A DNA stretch of 64,000 nucleotides, taken from positions 68,005,604 to 68,069,603 of the forward strand of contig CM072517.1 in assembly GCA_036898135.1 (NCBI GenBank), in the 5' to 3' direction. The notes beneath the pieces were generated by a model. That model made no database searches. It saw only the letters and a list, made by a program, of their open reading frames with translations, and was not told where the DNA came from. Positions 10,360 to 21,261 of this stretch are shown here, piece by piece; the stretch's first letter is position 1, and each line of letters opens with the position of its first letter. A program made the position numbers and the translations under genes. Source of the stretch: Oncomelania hupensis. Its lineage: Eukaryota > Mollusca > Gastropoda > Littorinimorpha > Pomatiopsidae.

Positions 10360-10662
10360 TGGCTAAGGCGGGACTAACTTGCATGGTCCACGAGCCAGAA
10401 ACCAATGGCGCCTGACAGGTGTGGGTTCGATCCTGCATCTGGGCGTTATGTTTCTCCGAATATTATTTACTTTCGACTCGGGCAACGTCTCGGGGGTTTT
10501 CTCCGGGTACTCCGGTTTGCTCCCCCAGCAAAAATGTCAAAAATTCACAAATAATGTTAGGTAGGTAGGGTTTGGGCGCGCCACTGGCTGCGACTACGCC
10601 TTCCCCGGGGGAGGCGGCCCAGAGTTTCCCGATTGAAAGGAATAATAAACTGAAGCTAAAAA
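10360..10662 (+). mobile_element. SINE 'A' (leucine/serine-tRNA-like head, shared core), copy 1
   Basis: It aligns along its whole length with the inverse copy at 43,168-43,500: TTAGGCGGGACTAAC-type head, AGAAACCAATGGCGCCTGAC, B box GGTGTGGGTTCGATCC, core GGGGGTTTTCTCCGGGTACT then CCGGTTTGCTCCC, and 3' part GACTACGCCTTCCCC then GGGAGGCGGCC with an A-rich tail. The first ~25 bases of the head are degraded here compared with the other copy. Confidence 0.8.
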
Positions 10663-10744
10663 AAAGCTTTAAAAAATTATTGTTAGTCTTCTTGTTGTTG
10701 TTGTCTTGGTGATGTTGGTTTTGTTGTTTTTGTTGTTTTACCCC

Positions 10745-12049
10745 AATATGAATGATTCCGTGTTATTGATGTGCGCTAGACTTCTTTATAAATTAAAACA
10801 TATTGGAATAAGTGGTCATATGTATCATTACATACACAATTATTTAAGTGGCAGATCTATATGCACAAGAGTGGGGTATGCTTATTCATCTTTTTATAAC
10901 ATCGATATAGGAATACCTCAGGGGTCTATTCTTGCCCCTTTATTGTTTTCAATCCTCATTCATGATCTTCCCACAGTTATTTCTAAATCAGCAAATGTAG
11001 TTCAGTATGCGGATGACATTGCTATGTGGATTAATACGTCTCTCAGAAAGCATACTAAACAGAGAGTAGTAATGTATGTACAGAAACTTTTCCAAGAAGA
11101 ACTGAATAATCTTTTTATATTTTTGAAAAATAACGGTCTTGAACTGTCTACAGAGAAAACTTATTTGATGCTTTTCAATAATGGAAATAATCCTAAATTA
11201 TTACCTGTTTTGAAATTAAATTATGAAGTTCTTGCTTTCAAGCAGCAGGTAAAATTTCTCGGAGTTTACCTAACACCTAAGCTGAACTGGAAGTTACATA
11301 TTGAACATTTAATAACCAAAGCAAGAAAAACCTTGAATTTATTAAAAATTATTAATATGCAAATATGGGGTCAAAACACTAAATCCCTATTACATTTAGC
11401 CATATCACTAGTTCGATCAAAGCTTATTTATGGTCAAGAAGCATACTTTTCAGCAAATAATTCATTACTAAACAAATTACAAAGTATTGACAGTAGGGCT
11501 ATTAAAATTGCATTAGGAGTTCCAGTTCATGCTAACACTCTACGAATATACCAAGAAGCTGGAATATTATCATTAAATCAACAACGTCAACTGGCTACTT
11601 CCAAATATGTGTTAAGATGTTTATCTGTTCCAAATTCGGTGTATGATGAAATATATATTGACGCTCAACACGATTATCCAAAAAGAACAAAAACTATGAA
11701 GTACTTGCAGCCAATTAGAAACTATACAAAAGACCTTTTGGAAAAGTGCAACATTGATATTACATCAGTTTCAGTTCTTCCATTAACACCATTGATTCCA
11801 CCATGGGAGCATACATGTGCACATATTGATATTGACTATAGCCAAACTAAAAAAGAGGATAATCCTAATATATTAGTTACTGATGTAAAAAAGCATATTG
11901 AAAGTAATTACAAAAACCATATGCAGATTTTTACTGATGGATCAGTTTTAGATTCTTCGGATAGTGGATCAGCATATATTATTCCTGAAATAAATATCAG
12001 AAGGTCATATTATTTAGGAAAGGGATTTATTTTCTATATTTACAGCTGA
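10745..12049 (+). pseudogene. Non-LTR retrotransposon reverse transcriptase (5'-truncated LINE with RNase H)
   Basis: The frame enters at an RT palm region (LLYKLKHIGISG), then shows GIPQGSILAPLLFSI and the catalytic box VQYADDIAMW, followed by thumb and connection (VKFLGVYLTPKLNWKLHIEH). Near its end the start of an RNase H fold appears (QIFTDGSVLDSSDSGSA). The endonuclease and RT fingers are missing, so this is a typical 5'-truncated copy starting near 10,745. A frameshift near 12,040 separates it from the remainder of RNase H. RT plus RNase H in one non-LTR element points to the I/Jockey/R1 group; the exact clade is open. The element sits in intron 1 of the MAM gene, same strand. Confidence 0.85.
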
Positions 12050-12701
12050 GCTTTATGCTATTTTAATGGCTTTAAATTTCATCATGACGTCACCTTTAGA
12101 ATTATTTGGTATATTAGTTTGCGTTGATTCAAAAGCGGTTCTGTATGCATTAAAACAATGGAACTGTAAAGATAGACGGGAGCTTATTTATGAAATTAAA
12201 CATATGATACACTGTGTTATTTCTAGAGGAATAAATATTGATTTCTGTTGGGTTCCATCACATTGCGGAATTCATTGGAATGAGGTATGTGACAGATTAG
12301 CTAAGGAGGGAGCACAAAGGTCATCAGATTCTATAACTATAACAAATTTGAATATGTGTAATCATGAAATGTTTTCTTTACTAGAAAAGGCAGTGTATCA
12401 TGAAAATAATATTAAAAATATATCTATACTGAATTGTTCAAGACCACTTTCTAAATTAATATATAAATTAAGAATGAATGCATGGAGCACTAAATACTCA
12501 GTAGATGTTAAATGTATATGTAATACAAGTCTATCAGTACATCACCTTCTCTTTGAATGCTCAGTTTTAAGAGATATATTTAAAGTAAATGGACATATCA
12601 TAACTGAATATGGACATTCTGTAGACATGGTTCTATATCATCCAAATGTTACAGACATTGTGAACGTTATTGCTAAATCTCCTGTTGGTAGACTTTTATA
12701 G
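12050..12701 (+). pseudogene. RNase H domain and C-terminus of the same LINE
   Basis: After the frameshift the frame resumes with AELYAILMAL (the RNase H E motif), VCVDSKAVLYALKQW (D motif) and FCWVPSHCGIHWNEVCDRLA (H/D motif), i.e. the remaining catalytic residues of a cellular-type RNase H. A cysteine/histidine stretch (CICNTSLSVHHLLFEC) follows, as in C-terminal zinc knuckles of this group. The frame ends at 12,701. Nearly everything except the single frameshift is intact, implying modest age. Confidence 0.85.
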
Positions 12702-12818
12702 ATTGTTTTGAAATTATGTTTTTAAATAGTTAAAGTGTTTTAAAAGTTACATTTTCAATGTCTAATATCACCTAAATGTGTGAACAGACATTAAATTAAA
12801 GATTGATTTGATTGTCCA
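12702..12818 (+). mobile_element. 3' UTR and (ATTG)n tail of the RNase H LINE
   Basis: This ends CTAATATCACCTAAATGTGT then GAACAGACATTAAATTAAAG and an ATTGATTTGATTG tail. The final 47 bases are found again as an independent micro-insertion at 15,562-15,608. Confidence 0.8.
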
Positions 12819-12914
12819 CAAACTGTAATAGCCTCATTCCGCGCGCTTCCATTAAAAATCAAATTGAGGTTTCAGCATGTTTTCCCATATAGACCAAAAA
12901 ATTGATGGTATTTC

Positions 12915-12995
12915 TAGGAAGCGTTGGTAGCTTAGTTAGTAAAACCATTCGCCTACCGTGCAGTGCGACCGAAGGTCAAATCTCACCCGGCCCCT
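12915..12995 (+). mobile_element. Short tRNA-like SINE head
   Basis: GTTGGTAGCTTAGTTAGTAA (A box) and GACCGAAGGTCAAATCTCAC (decayed B box) lie about 40 bases apart, followed by a T-rich tail. The cloverleaf is poor, so it is taken as an old tRNA-derived retroposon. Confidence 0.55.
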
Positions 12996-13065
12996 TATTT
13001 TTTTATTTTTTTTAGTACACTAAAATATGGATATTTTTCTTTTTAATTTAGGCTTTTTACCTTTA

Positions 13066-13138
<73 letters not shown>

Positions 13139-13158
13139 TATAAACTAATAATAATAAA

Positions 13159-13233
<75 letters not shown>

Positions 13234-13298
13234 CTTATATCAAATTTTCTTTTAAAACCTTGGTGTTTTTTATGATTTCTATTTGTATTATTCTATAT

Positions 13299-13359
<61 letters not shown>

Positions 13360-13480
13360 TTATAAACTAATAATAATAATTATTATTATTATTCTTATAA
13401 TAACAATTATACTATCTTATATCAAATTTTATTTTAAAACCTTGGTGTTTTTTCTGATTTCTATTTGTATTATTCTATAT

Positions 13481-13537
<57 letters not shown>
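13066..13537. repeat. Long (TTA)n arrays with a duplicated spacer
   Basis: Several TTA tracts of 50-75 bases alternate with a roughly 70-bp unique spacer (from TATCTTATATCAAATTTT to TTGTATTATTCTATATTCA) that occurs twice, at 13,231-13,300 and about 13,413-13,480. The block has therefore expanded as a ~182-bp higher-order unit as well as by trinucleotide slippage. Confidence 0.9.
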
Positions 13538-13538
<1 letters not shown>

Positions 13539-13554
13539 TACCAAGGATCGGGAT

Positions 13555-13885
13555 GGGGTGGTACGTGTAGGTAAAAGGGGGCTACGGGTAGGTTTAAAGG
13601 GGCATGGGTAGGTATAACGGGGATACGGGTATCTATAAGGGGGTATGGTGATGGTCGATTCCTTTCATCCATACCTGCCAAACGATCAACGGGGAAGTAT
13701 CAAGGAGGGTACAGTTAGGAACCAAGGGGGTATGGAAGGAATCAAGGGGGTATGGGGAGGTATCAAGTGGGTTCGGGGAGGTATCAAGGGGGTATGATGA
13801 GGCATCATGGGGGGGGGGACGGGGAGATATCAGGGGGGGGTATGGTGAGGTATCAAGGGGGATATGGGGAGGTATCATCGTCCAA
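13555..13885. repeat. G-rich ~21-bp minisatellite
   Basis: Units of the form AGGTATCAAGGGGGTATGGG(G) recur with length variation from 21 to 25 bp, strongest at 13,730-13,880, preceded by a looser GGGTAGGTATAA-type set. Many G-runs of 4 to 10 on one strand make G-quadruplex formation possible. It lies in intron 1 of the MAM gene. Confidence 0.85.
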
Positions 13886-14356
13886 ATGAAACTCGCAGAC
13901 AAAAGTTCTCTCTGTCTACATTTTAAACAGCATCATGTGTACCCTGGCTTGCCAGGGTACAAAAACCACTAGTAATAAGATATAATGGGTACTCCTTGCT
14001 CACGTTAAAGCTAAGCTTTGAATGTTGGGAGTCTCTTCCTTTGTTGTATAAACAAAAAACTGTGCCTGCTAATACTATAATACACTTTCACTGTGGTGCT
14101 ATTTTTAGAATAAACCTTGCTGCTATTAATAGGCGCATAAAATAAGTGAATGTATCGATTTATAGTTGCTGTTGTTGTTTTTTGGGGGGAGTGGGGTGGG
14201 GGGGGGGGAGGAGAAGGGGGGCGGGCTTTTTCTGTCGAGGCAACACTAAATGTAGATTTAAAAGCTAACATTTCTTTGGGAGTTGGGGTGGCGTTGGTGG
14301 GAGGGTGTAGGGACGGCTTTCATTTAAATATCATCATTTTTGTTTTCTATTTGCAG

Positions 14357-14524
14357 GTGTGTCAGTGGCAGACTGTGACTTTGAGCACGGTCTGTGTCAA
14401 TACAAACAACTTCCCAATGGCTGGGGGAATGGTCATGATGACTTTGACTGGGACAGGCATCAGGGTGGAACACCAACATCTGGTACTGGCCCTGACAACG
14501 ACCACACCCTTGGTACTAGTGGAG
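14357..14524 (+). CDS. MAM-domain gene, exon 2 (N-terminal half of the MAM domain)
   Basis: Between acceptor TTCTATTTGCAG and donor GAG|GTAAGT the frame reads GVSVADCDFEHGLCQYKQ, the classical MAM opening (C-D-F-E...L-C), continuing WGNGHDDFDWDRHQGGTP then SGTGPDNDHTLGTSGG. Two cysteines and the D/W-rich stretch fit the domain. The exon is 168 bp, entered in phase 1 from the signal-peptide exon and left in phase 1, matching exon 3. The product would be a secreted or cell-surface adhesion/recognition protein. The gene's 3' part is not found in the window. Confidence 0.85.
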
Positions 14525-14569
14525 GTAAGTGACCACGACTTTGGTAACAATATTGTACAGTGTTATCAT

Positions 14570-14702
14570 TATCCTCCTCCTCCTTCTCCTCCTCCTCCTT
14601 CTCCTCCTCCTCCTCCTCATCATCATCATCATCATCATAATCCTCATCATCATCATCATCATCATCATCTTCGTCTGATTCTTCTTCTCGCATATTCATT
14701 AA

Positions 14703-14772
<70 letters not shown>

Positions 14773-14950
14773 TTCGTCTGCTTCTTTTACTCGCATCATC
14801 ATTAATATTATCATCATCTTCATCATCATCATCATCGTCATCACTTTTAGAAGTAGTAGTGGTAGTAGTAGTAGAAGTAGTTGCCATAGTAGTAGTAGTA
14901 GTAGCAGCAGTAGTAGCAATAGTAGTAGTAGTAGTAGCAGTAGTAGTAGC

Positions 14951-15030
<80 letters not shown>

Positions 15031-15033
15031 ATT
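14570..15033. repeat. Intron 2 composed of TCC, ATC and TAG trinucleotide arrays
   Basis: The 520-bp intron between the two MAM exons is almost wholly low complexity: (TCC)n, then (ATC)n to about 14,850, then (TAG)n to 15,030, ending only about 15 bases before the acceptor. It generates long poly-Ser, poly-Asp, poly-Val, poly-Tyr and poly-Met frames that are artefacts. Confidence 0.95.
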
Positions 15034-15044
15034 GTGTGTTTCAG

Positions 15045-15298
15045 GTCATTACATCTATACGGAGGCAACATTCAAATCCTACGGCAACAAAGCCATCATC
15101 TACTCTCCACCCATCCAGACAAGCTCTGTCCACTCCTGCCTGACATTCTGGTACAGCATGTACGGAAGTGAGATGGGAAATCTGACTGTAGCGACTGGTG
15201 ACCTGCAGCACTCAACAACTGTGTGGACCAAGAGTCAAGATCAAGGTCAAGGTTGGCACATGGCTGACATCACCATCAACACTTCTCATCCTGTGCAG
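15045..15298 (+). CDS. MAM-domain gene, exon 3 (central part of the MAM domain)
   Basis: After TGTGTGTTTCAG the frame continues the glycine split by the intron: GHYIYTEATF, then KAIIYSPPIQTSSVHSCLTF, WYSMYGSEMGNLTVAT and, near the end, WHMADITINTSHPVQ. GHY(I/M)..E and S-C-L-x-F-W-Y-x-M-x-G are hallmark MAM motifs. Length is 254 bp, ending in phase 0 at CAG|GTACAG. The expected next exon (V-x-F-x-A...L-D-D-I) is not present downstream up to 64,000; the only such exon in the window is upstream at 5,774. The gene therefore continues outside the window or was broken by transposons. Confidence 0.85.
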
Positions 15299-15304
15299 GT
15301 ACAG

Positions 15305-15440
15305 TGTGACTGACGACGTCGATGACCACAATAATATTGACGATGATGATGACACCATTATTGTTGTTGTTATTATTAATGTTGATGATGATAATGATAA
15401 TGATGATGATGATGATAATTATGAGGTTGATGATGATGAT
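15305..15440. repeat. Imperfect (GAT)n region
   Basis: GATGATGATGACACC...GATGATAATG-type repeats directly after the exon 3 donor. Confidence 0.85.
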
Positions 15441-15521
15441 GAAGATGTTGTGTCAAGTTTTATTCATCAGATTAACATAACTTGTACTGATGTAACATAA
15501 ACAATTTAAAAAATCTACCAT

Positions 15522-17157
15522 GCGCCTATCCTATCCTATCCTATCTCATAACTCGGAGGTCTAATATCACCTAAATGTGTGAACAGACATTAAATTAAAG
15601 ATTGATTGAACTCGGAGGTCGTAGGGGCACCACAGATGATCGTTTAACCAGCATATTCCATCTTTCTCTGTCCTCAGCAACCCTGATTGTTTCGCTCAGT
15701 GTCAAACCAGTCCATTCTCGAATGTTGTCCTCCCACCTCTTTTTCGGTCTCCCTCTTCTTCTACCTCCTTGCACTGTGGCTTGCAGGATGGTCTTTGCAA
15801 GACCTGATGATCTGGTGAGGTGGCCATACCATTGGAGTTTCCGTTTTTTCACCACTGTGAGCAGGTCATCGTGTTGTCAAATGCCTTGTGTGATGGTCTG
15901 TCGGACTTCGTCGTTGGTGATGTGTTGGGTATAGGAAATGCCCAGAAGTCGACTTCTGTAGCACCTCATCTCCATGCTTTGTATTCTTCGTTGGAGATCT
16001 GCTGTGAGGGTCCACGTTTCGCAAGCATATAGGAAGATGGAGATGACAAGGGATCGCAGCAGCCTTACCTTATAATGTAGACTGATGGTCCTGTCTTTCC
16101 AAATGGGCTTCAACCTCGCCAGGGCAGCAGATGTTTGTGTGATCCTGGAGAGGACTTCCTGTCGGGACCCATTGTCTGATACAATGGCTCCTAAATACTT
16201 GAAGTTATGCACTGTGTTGAGGAATTGGCCTTGGACTTTGATGTCCGTGTTGATGCCATTGGTGTTGTTGGCCATCATTTTGGTCTTCTCTGTACTTATT
16301 TCCATTCCAGAGGCTCTGGAGGTGGTGTCAAACCTCTGTACCAGCTGTTCAAGTTCTTGTTCCTCTACAGCCAATCCATCAATGTCATCCGCAAAACGGA
16401 GGTTGGAGATTGCTCTTCCCCCTATGCTGACTGTGCCTTCGTGGTCTGCAAGGACATCTGACATGATGCGCTCTCGGAAGATGTTGAAGAGTGTTGGAGA
16501 GAGTAGGCATCCCTGATGCACACCGATTGTTGTTCTGAACCAGTTTCCGATGGCGCTGTTGTGGAGGACTGCACTGGTAGCCTTGTTATACAGGTTTTTG
16601 ATGACTTCAATAATTTTAGGGCTGATGTTGTATACTCTCATGGTTGCCCACAGAGCTGCATGTCAGACTCGGTCAAACGCCTTCTTGAAGTCTATGAACA
16701 CATGATATAGATGTTGTTGGTGCTGTAGGTATTTCTCACAGATTATTCTGAGGTTGAAAATCTGTTCAGTGGTACTTCGCCCTGCCCTGAATCCTGCTTG
16801 CTGTTCAGCTATGATTTGTTCCGCTTGGAGTTTCAACCTGTTGAGTATTATTTTCAGGAGGACCTTGCTGGGATGGCTGATGAGGCTGATGGTGCGGTAA
16901 TTTTCACATTCTTGAAGGTTACCTTTTTTAGGAAGAATGTTGACAAGCGTCTGGGTCCATGGTGTAGGCCACTCCCCACTCTGCCAGATCTTGTTACAGA
17001 TAATGGTGAGTGCGCCGATCATCGCTTTTCCTCCTGCTTGAAGCAGTTCCGCGGGTATGTTGCCCACTCCCGCTGCACTGCTGCCTCAACTTCTTCCCGG
17101 AGAATTGGGAGGATTTCTTCTTCTTTTCTGTTCTCTGGACATGCTAGAACTGATCGG
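15522..17157 (-). pseudogene. RTE-type LINE copy A (5'-truncated RT and C-terminus)
   Basis: On the - strand this matches the 3' half of the full-length RTE at 20,777-24,118. It has RT blocks with FIDFKKAFDRV, GVHQGCLLSPTLFNIF and LRFADDIDGLA, then VHNFKYLGAIVSDNGSRQ and the C-terminal GRRRGRPKKRWEDNIREWTG. The element's 3' tail is (GGATA)n, seen as TATCC repeats at 15,522-15,545. It is truncated at its 5' side near 17,157, has a deletion of about 20 bp near 17,075 and several frameshifts. No TSD was found. A 47-bp fragment of another LINE is inserted near its 3' end. Confidence 0.85.
15562..15608 (+). mobile_element. 47-bp micro-insertion of the RNase H LINE 3' end
   Basis: TAATATCACCTAAATGTGTG then AACAGACATTAAATTAAAGA and TTGATTG are identical to the 3' end of the LINE at 10,745-12,818. 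Perfect 12-bp direct repeats AACTCGGAGGTC flank it (15,550-15,561 and 15,609-15,620). It landed in the 3' region of RTE copy A. Confidence 0.9.
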
Positions 17158-18264
<1,107 letters not shown>

Positions 18265-19237
18265 AGGGATTGGTCTTGGACTTTGATGTCCGTGTTGATG
18301 CCATTGGTGTTGCTGGTCATCATTTTGATCTTCTCTGCACTTATTTCCATTCCATAAGCTCTGGAGGTGGTGTCAAGCCTCTGTATCAGGTGTTCAAGTT
18401 CTTGTTCCTCTCCAGCCAATCCATGAATGTCATCCACAAAACGAAGGGCATCTGACATGATGCGCTCTAGGAAGATGTTGAAGAGTGTTGGAGAGAGAAG
18501 GCGTCCTTGACGCACACCGATTGTTGCTCTGAACCAGTTCCCGATGGCGCTGTTATGGAGGACTGCACTGGTAGCCTTGTCATACAGGCTTTTGATGACT
18601 TCAATAATTTTAGGGCTGATGTTGTACACTTTCATTGTTGCCCATAGAGCTGCATGCCAGACTCGGTCAAACGCCTTCTTGAAGTCAATGAACACATTAT
18701 ATAGATGTTGTTGGTGCTGTAGGTATTTCTCACAGATTATTCTGAGGTTGAAAATCTGTTCAGTGGTACTTCGCACTGCCCTGAATCCTGCTTGTTCTTC
18801 AGCTATGATTTGTTCAGCTTGGAGTTTCAACCTGTTGAGTATTATTTTCAGGAGGACCTTGCTGGGATGGCTGATGAGGCTGATGGTGCGGTAATTTTCA
18901 CACTCCTGAAGGTTACCTTTCTTGGGAAGAGTGATGACAAGCGACTGGGTCCATGGTGTAGGCCACTCCCCACTCTGCCAGATCTTGTTACAGATAATGG
19001 TGAGGGCATCAATCATCGCTTCTCCTCCTGCTTGAAGCAGTTCCGCTGGTATGTTGTCCACTCCCGTTGACTTCCCTTTCTTTAGCAATTGCACTGCTGC
19101 CTCAACTTCTTCCGGGAGAATTGGGAGGATTTCTTCTTCTTCTCTGTTCTCGGGACATGCTAGAACTGATGGGTCTCCATTTGGTGTGTGGTTTTAAATG
19201 TCAGAGCAGTATTCTGTCCATCTGTCCAAGACTTCAC
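18265..19237 (-). pseudogene. RTE-type LINE copy B (internal RT fragment)
   Basis: It is nearly collinear with the RT region of copy C (LKKGKSTGVDNIPAELLQAG, FIDFKKAFDRVWHAALW, GVRQGRLLSPTLFNIFLERI). It lacks 18 codons between IMSDAL and RFVDDIHGLA, an in-frame deletion just before the catalytic box, where A of F-A-D-D is replaced by V. Both ends are broken (near 18,265 and 19,237). The 3' loss is unusual for target-primed insertion and suggests later deletion. On its 5' side it interrupts a Tx1-like RT relic. Confidence 0.8.
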
Positions 19238-20246
19238 AAACACAGGACCTAATATTCTTATAGAAAACAGCTATCCAACGCCTTATATCTGGACCTAAAT
19301 TGAATGCACATTTTCGATGAAAAACTATGCCACAGAATCGAAAGCTTTCTCTTGATCAGCCATCAAATGCATACCAGGCACTTTATTATTATCACAATAA
19401 ACAATAGAATCGTATAATAAACGGATGTTATCACCCATAAACCTTCCTTTAAAAAACCTGTTTGTTGGTCACAAATAATCTGTAATAAAACTCTTTTTAT
19501 CGAGTTTGCAATACAAGAGGAAGCTAATTTATAAACAGTATTTATAAGAGTAATAGGCCTCCAATTTTTAACAAAAGCCCGTCCGAACCAGGACTCTTTT
19601 CGTTCTTCGTTTGTTTTAATGCCGATAAGTCTTCCTGAACAGAAATGGGGCCTTCTAACAGTGCACTTTCTTCATCTGATAGTGTAGACTCAACATTTAG
19701 ATCTTTTAAGTTTACATCTACAACATCATGTTCATGAGAACTGTACATATTCTCATAAAACGATTTAACTTCATACACAATAGCATCACTATCATACAAG
19801 ATATCCCCCGAATCCGTTCGTAAAACACATATAGATTTTTGGACAAAGTGCAGTTTTTCTAGATTACCAAAATATTTAGTGCTTTTCTCCCCTTCACTGA
19901 TCCACCGGGAACGGGACCTTATGATCAAACCCTCAACTTTTTTCCTATGCAAATCAACTAATTCTCTTCTTTTTTGTTCTAATACAGTACATGCACATTA
20001 TCGTTTAAAAAATTTCTTCCAGCAACAAAATATCACTTATTAACTGTTGTTCTTGCTGTATTTGTTTTTCTTGTTATAGGTTGCATACGAAATACACTTC
20101 CCTCTAATTTAAAAGAAAAACATTTTCAAAAATACTGATCATCAATTAACAAAAATAGATCGGTCATTGATCAAATGCAAATCATCCATATTATAAACAG
20201 GAAGCTTATTGCTGCTTCGTATCCAAATTGACCTGTTTGACCAGGT
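19238..20246 (-). pseudogene. Tx1/L1-type LINE ORF2 relic: linker and RT fingers/palm
   Basis: The - strand carries GLIIRSRSRWISEGEKSTKY then FGNLEK, the KSPGSDG block, and with frame changes LINTVYKLASSCIANSIKRV, a DQQTGFLK-like motif and EKAFDS. These parallel the better-preserved Tx1-like ORF2 at 26,441-30,210 (RARWITEGEKVTSYF, DFEKAFDSLSW). The matching endonuclease end lies at 24,880-25,290, on the other side of the TIR element, so both belong to one interrupted copy. It is heavily mutated. Confidence 0.75.
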
Positions 20247-20627
20247 CTGCCGTGATTTGACAAAACCGAGTAAGTCCACCTAAGGTCGAAAATGAGTTTT
20301 TTGCGCCATCAAACTTGCAAGAGAATGACGCATCTTACCTGTAAAAATCAAATCCGAACTATGTTTAGATTTGGAGATATCATAGAGTAAGTCCTTGTTA
20401 AAAAAATTTTAAGTGGGGGAATAAACTGATAAAACCAAGCAAGTCCCCTGCGATTTTGTTTCGGGGATCCTCTGGCTGATGCTCGAGTTGGCATGATGAC
20501 GTCATTTTCTACAATAACCTGACAAAGAAAAGTAAGTCCTCCCGACCAATGAGAAAGCGCCTTAAGATAAAGTGGACCAGTGAGAATCCATGTTATTGCT
20601 GCTGTGCAATATTATTTTCCTGTGAAA

Positions 20628-20776
20628 ATGATGACGAAATTTCGGTCAGCAAAGGACGTGTTCGGCTTTTTGAAAAAAGAGTTTTCTTCATGTACTTTCC
20701 TGCCCACCATGAAGGATCCTGTAGATCTTACGCCTACGCGGAAACTTCCACAAGGTGTGGAAATAAACAAACAAAC
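20628..20776 (+). other. Small open frame inside the TIR element, split by the RTE insertion
   Basis: From ATG at 20,628 the frame reads MMTKFRSAKDVFGFLKKEFS and continues to the RTE target site. If one TSD copy and the RTE are ignored it resumes at 24,129 and stops at TAA 24,190-24,192, giving 70 codons in total. I recognise no domain, and an open frame of this size can arise by chance. Confidence 0.25.
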
Positions 20777-20814
20777 TATCCTATCCTATCCTATCCTGTC
20801 CCGTAACCCTGAGG

Positions 20815-21051
20815 TCATAGGGGCATCACAGATGATCGTTTAACCAGCATACTCCATCTATCTCTGTCCTCAGCAGCCCTGATGGCTTCGCTCAGTGTCA
20901 AACCAGTCCATTCTCGATTGTTGTCCTCCCACCTCTTTTTCGGTCTCCCTCTTCTTCTACCTCCTTGCACTGTGCCTTGCAGAATAGTCTTTGCAAGGCC
21001 TGATGATCTGGTGACGTGGCCATACCATCGGAGTTTCCGTTTCTTCACCAC
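20815..21051 (-). pseudogene. RTE copy C, C-terminal domain
   Basis: The frame reads MVKKRKLRWYGHVTRSSG, then GGRRRGRPKKRWEDNNREWT, the conserved C-terminal 'W-Y-G-H-V-x-R' and 'R-R-x-G-R-P-x-x-R-W-x-D' motifs of RTE/BovB-like proteins. It is in a different frame from the RT segment because of frameshifts at about 21,050-21,290. Confidence 0.85.
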
Positions 21052-21261
21052 TGTGAGCAGGTCATCGTGTTGTCAAATGGCTTGTGTGATGGTCTGTCTG
21101 TCGGACTTCGTCGTTGGTGATGTGTTGTGTATAGGAAATGCCCAGAAGTCTTCTGTAGCACCTCATCTCCATGCTTTGTATTCTTCGTTGTAGATCTGCT
21201 GTGAGGGTCCATGCTTCGCAAGCATATAGGAAGATGGAGATGACAAGGGAGCGCAGCAGTC

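Noticed and set aside
14150..15313. 387-codon Ser-rich open frame spanning the MAM region
   Set aside because: It reads through an intron of trinucleotide repeats in a frame that is not the MAM frame for exon 2; splice sites and MAM motifs define the true exons.
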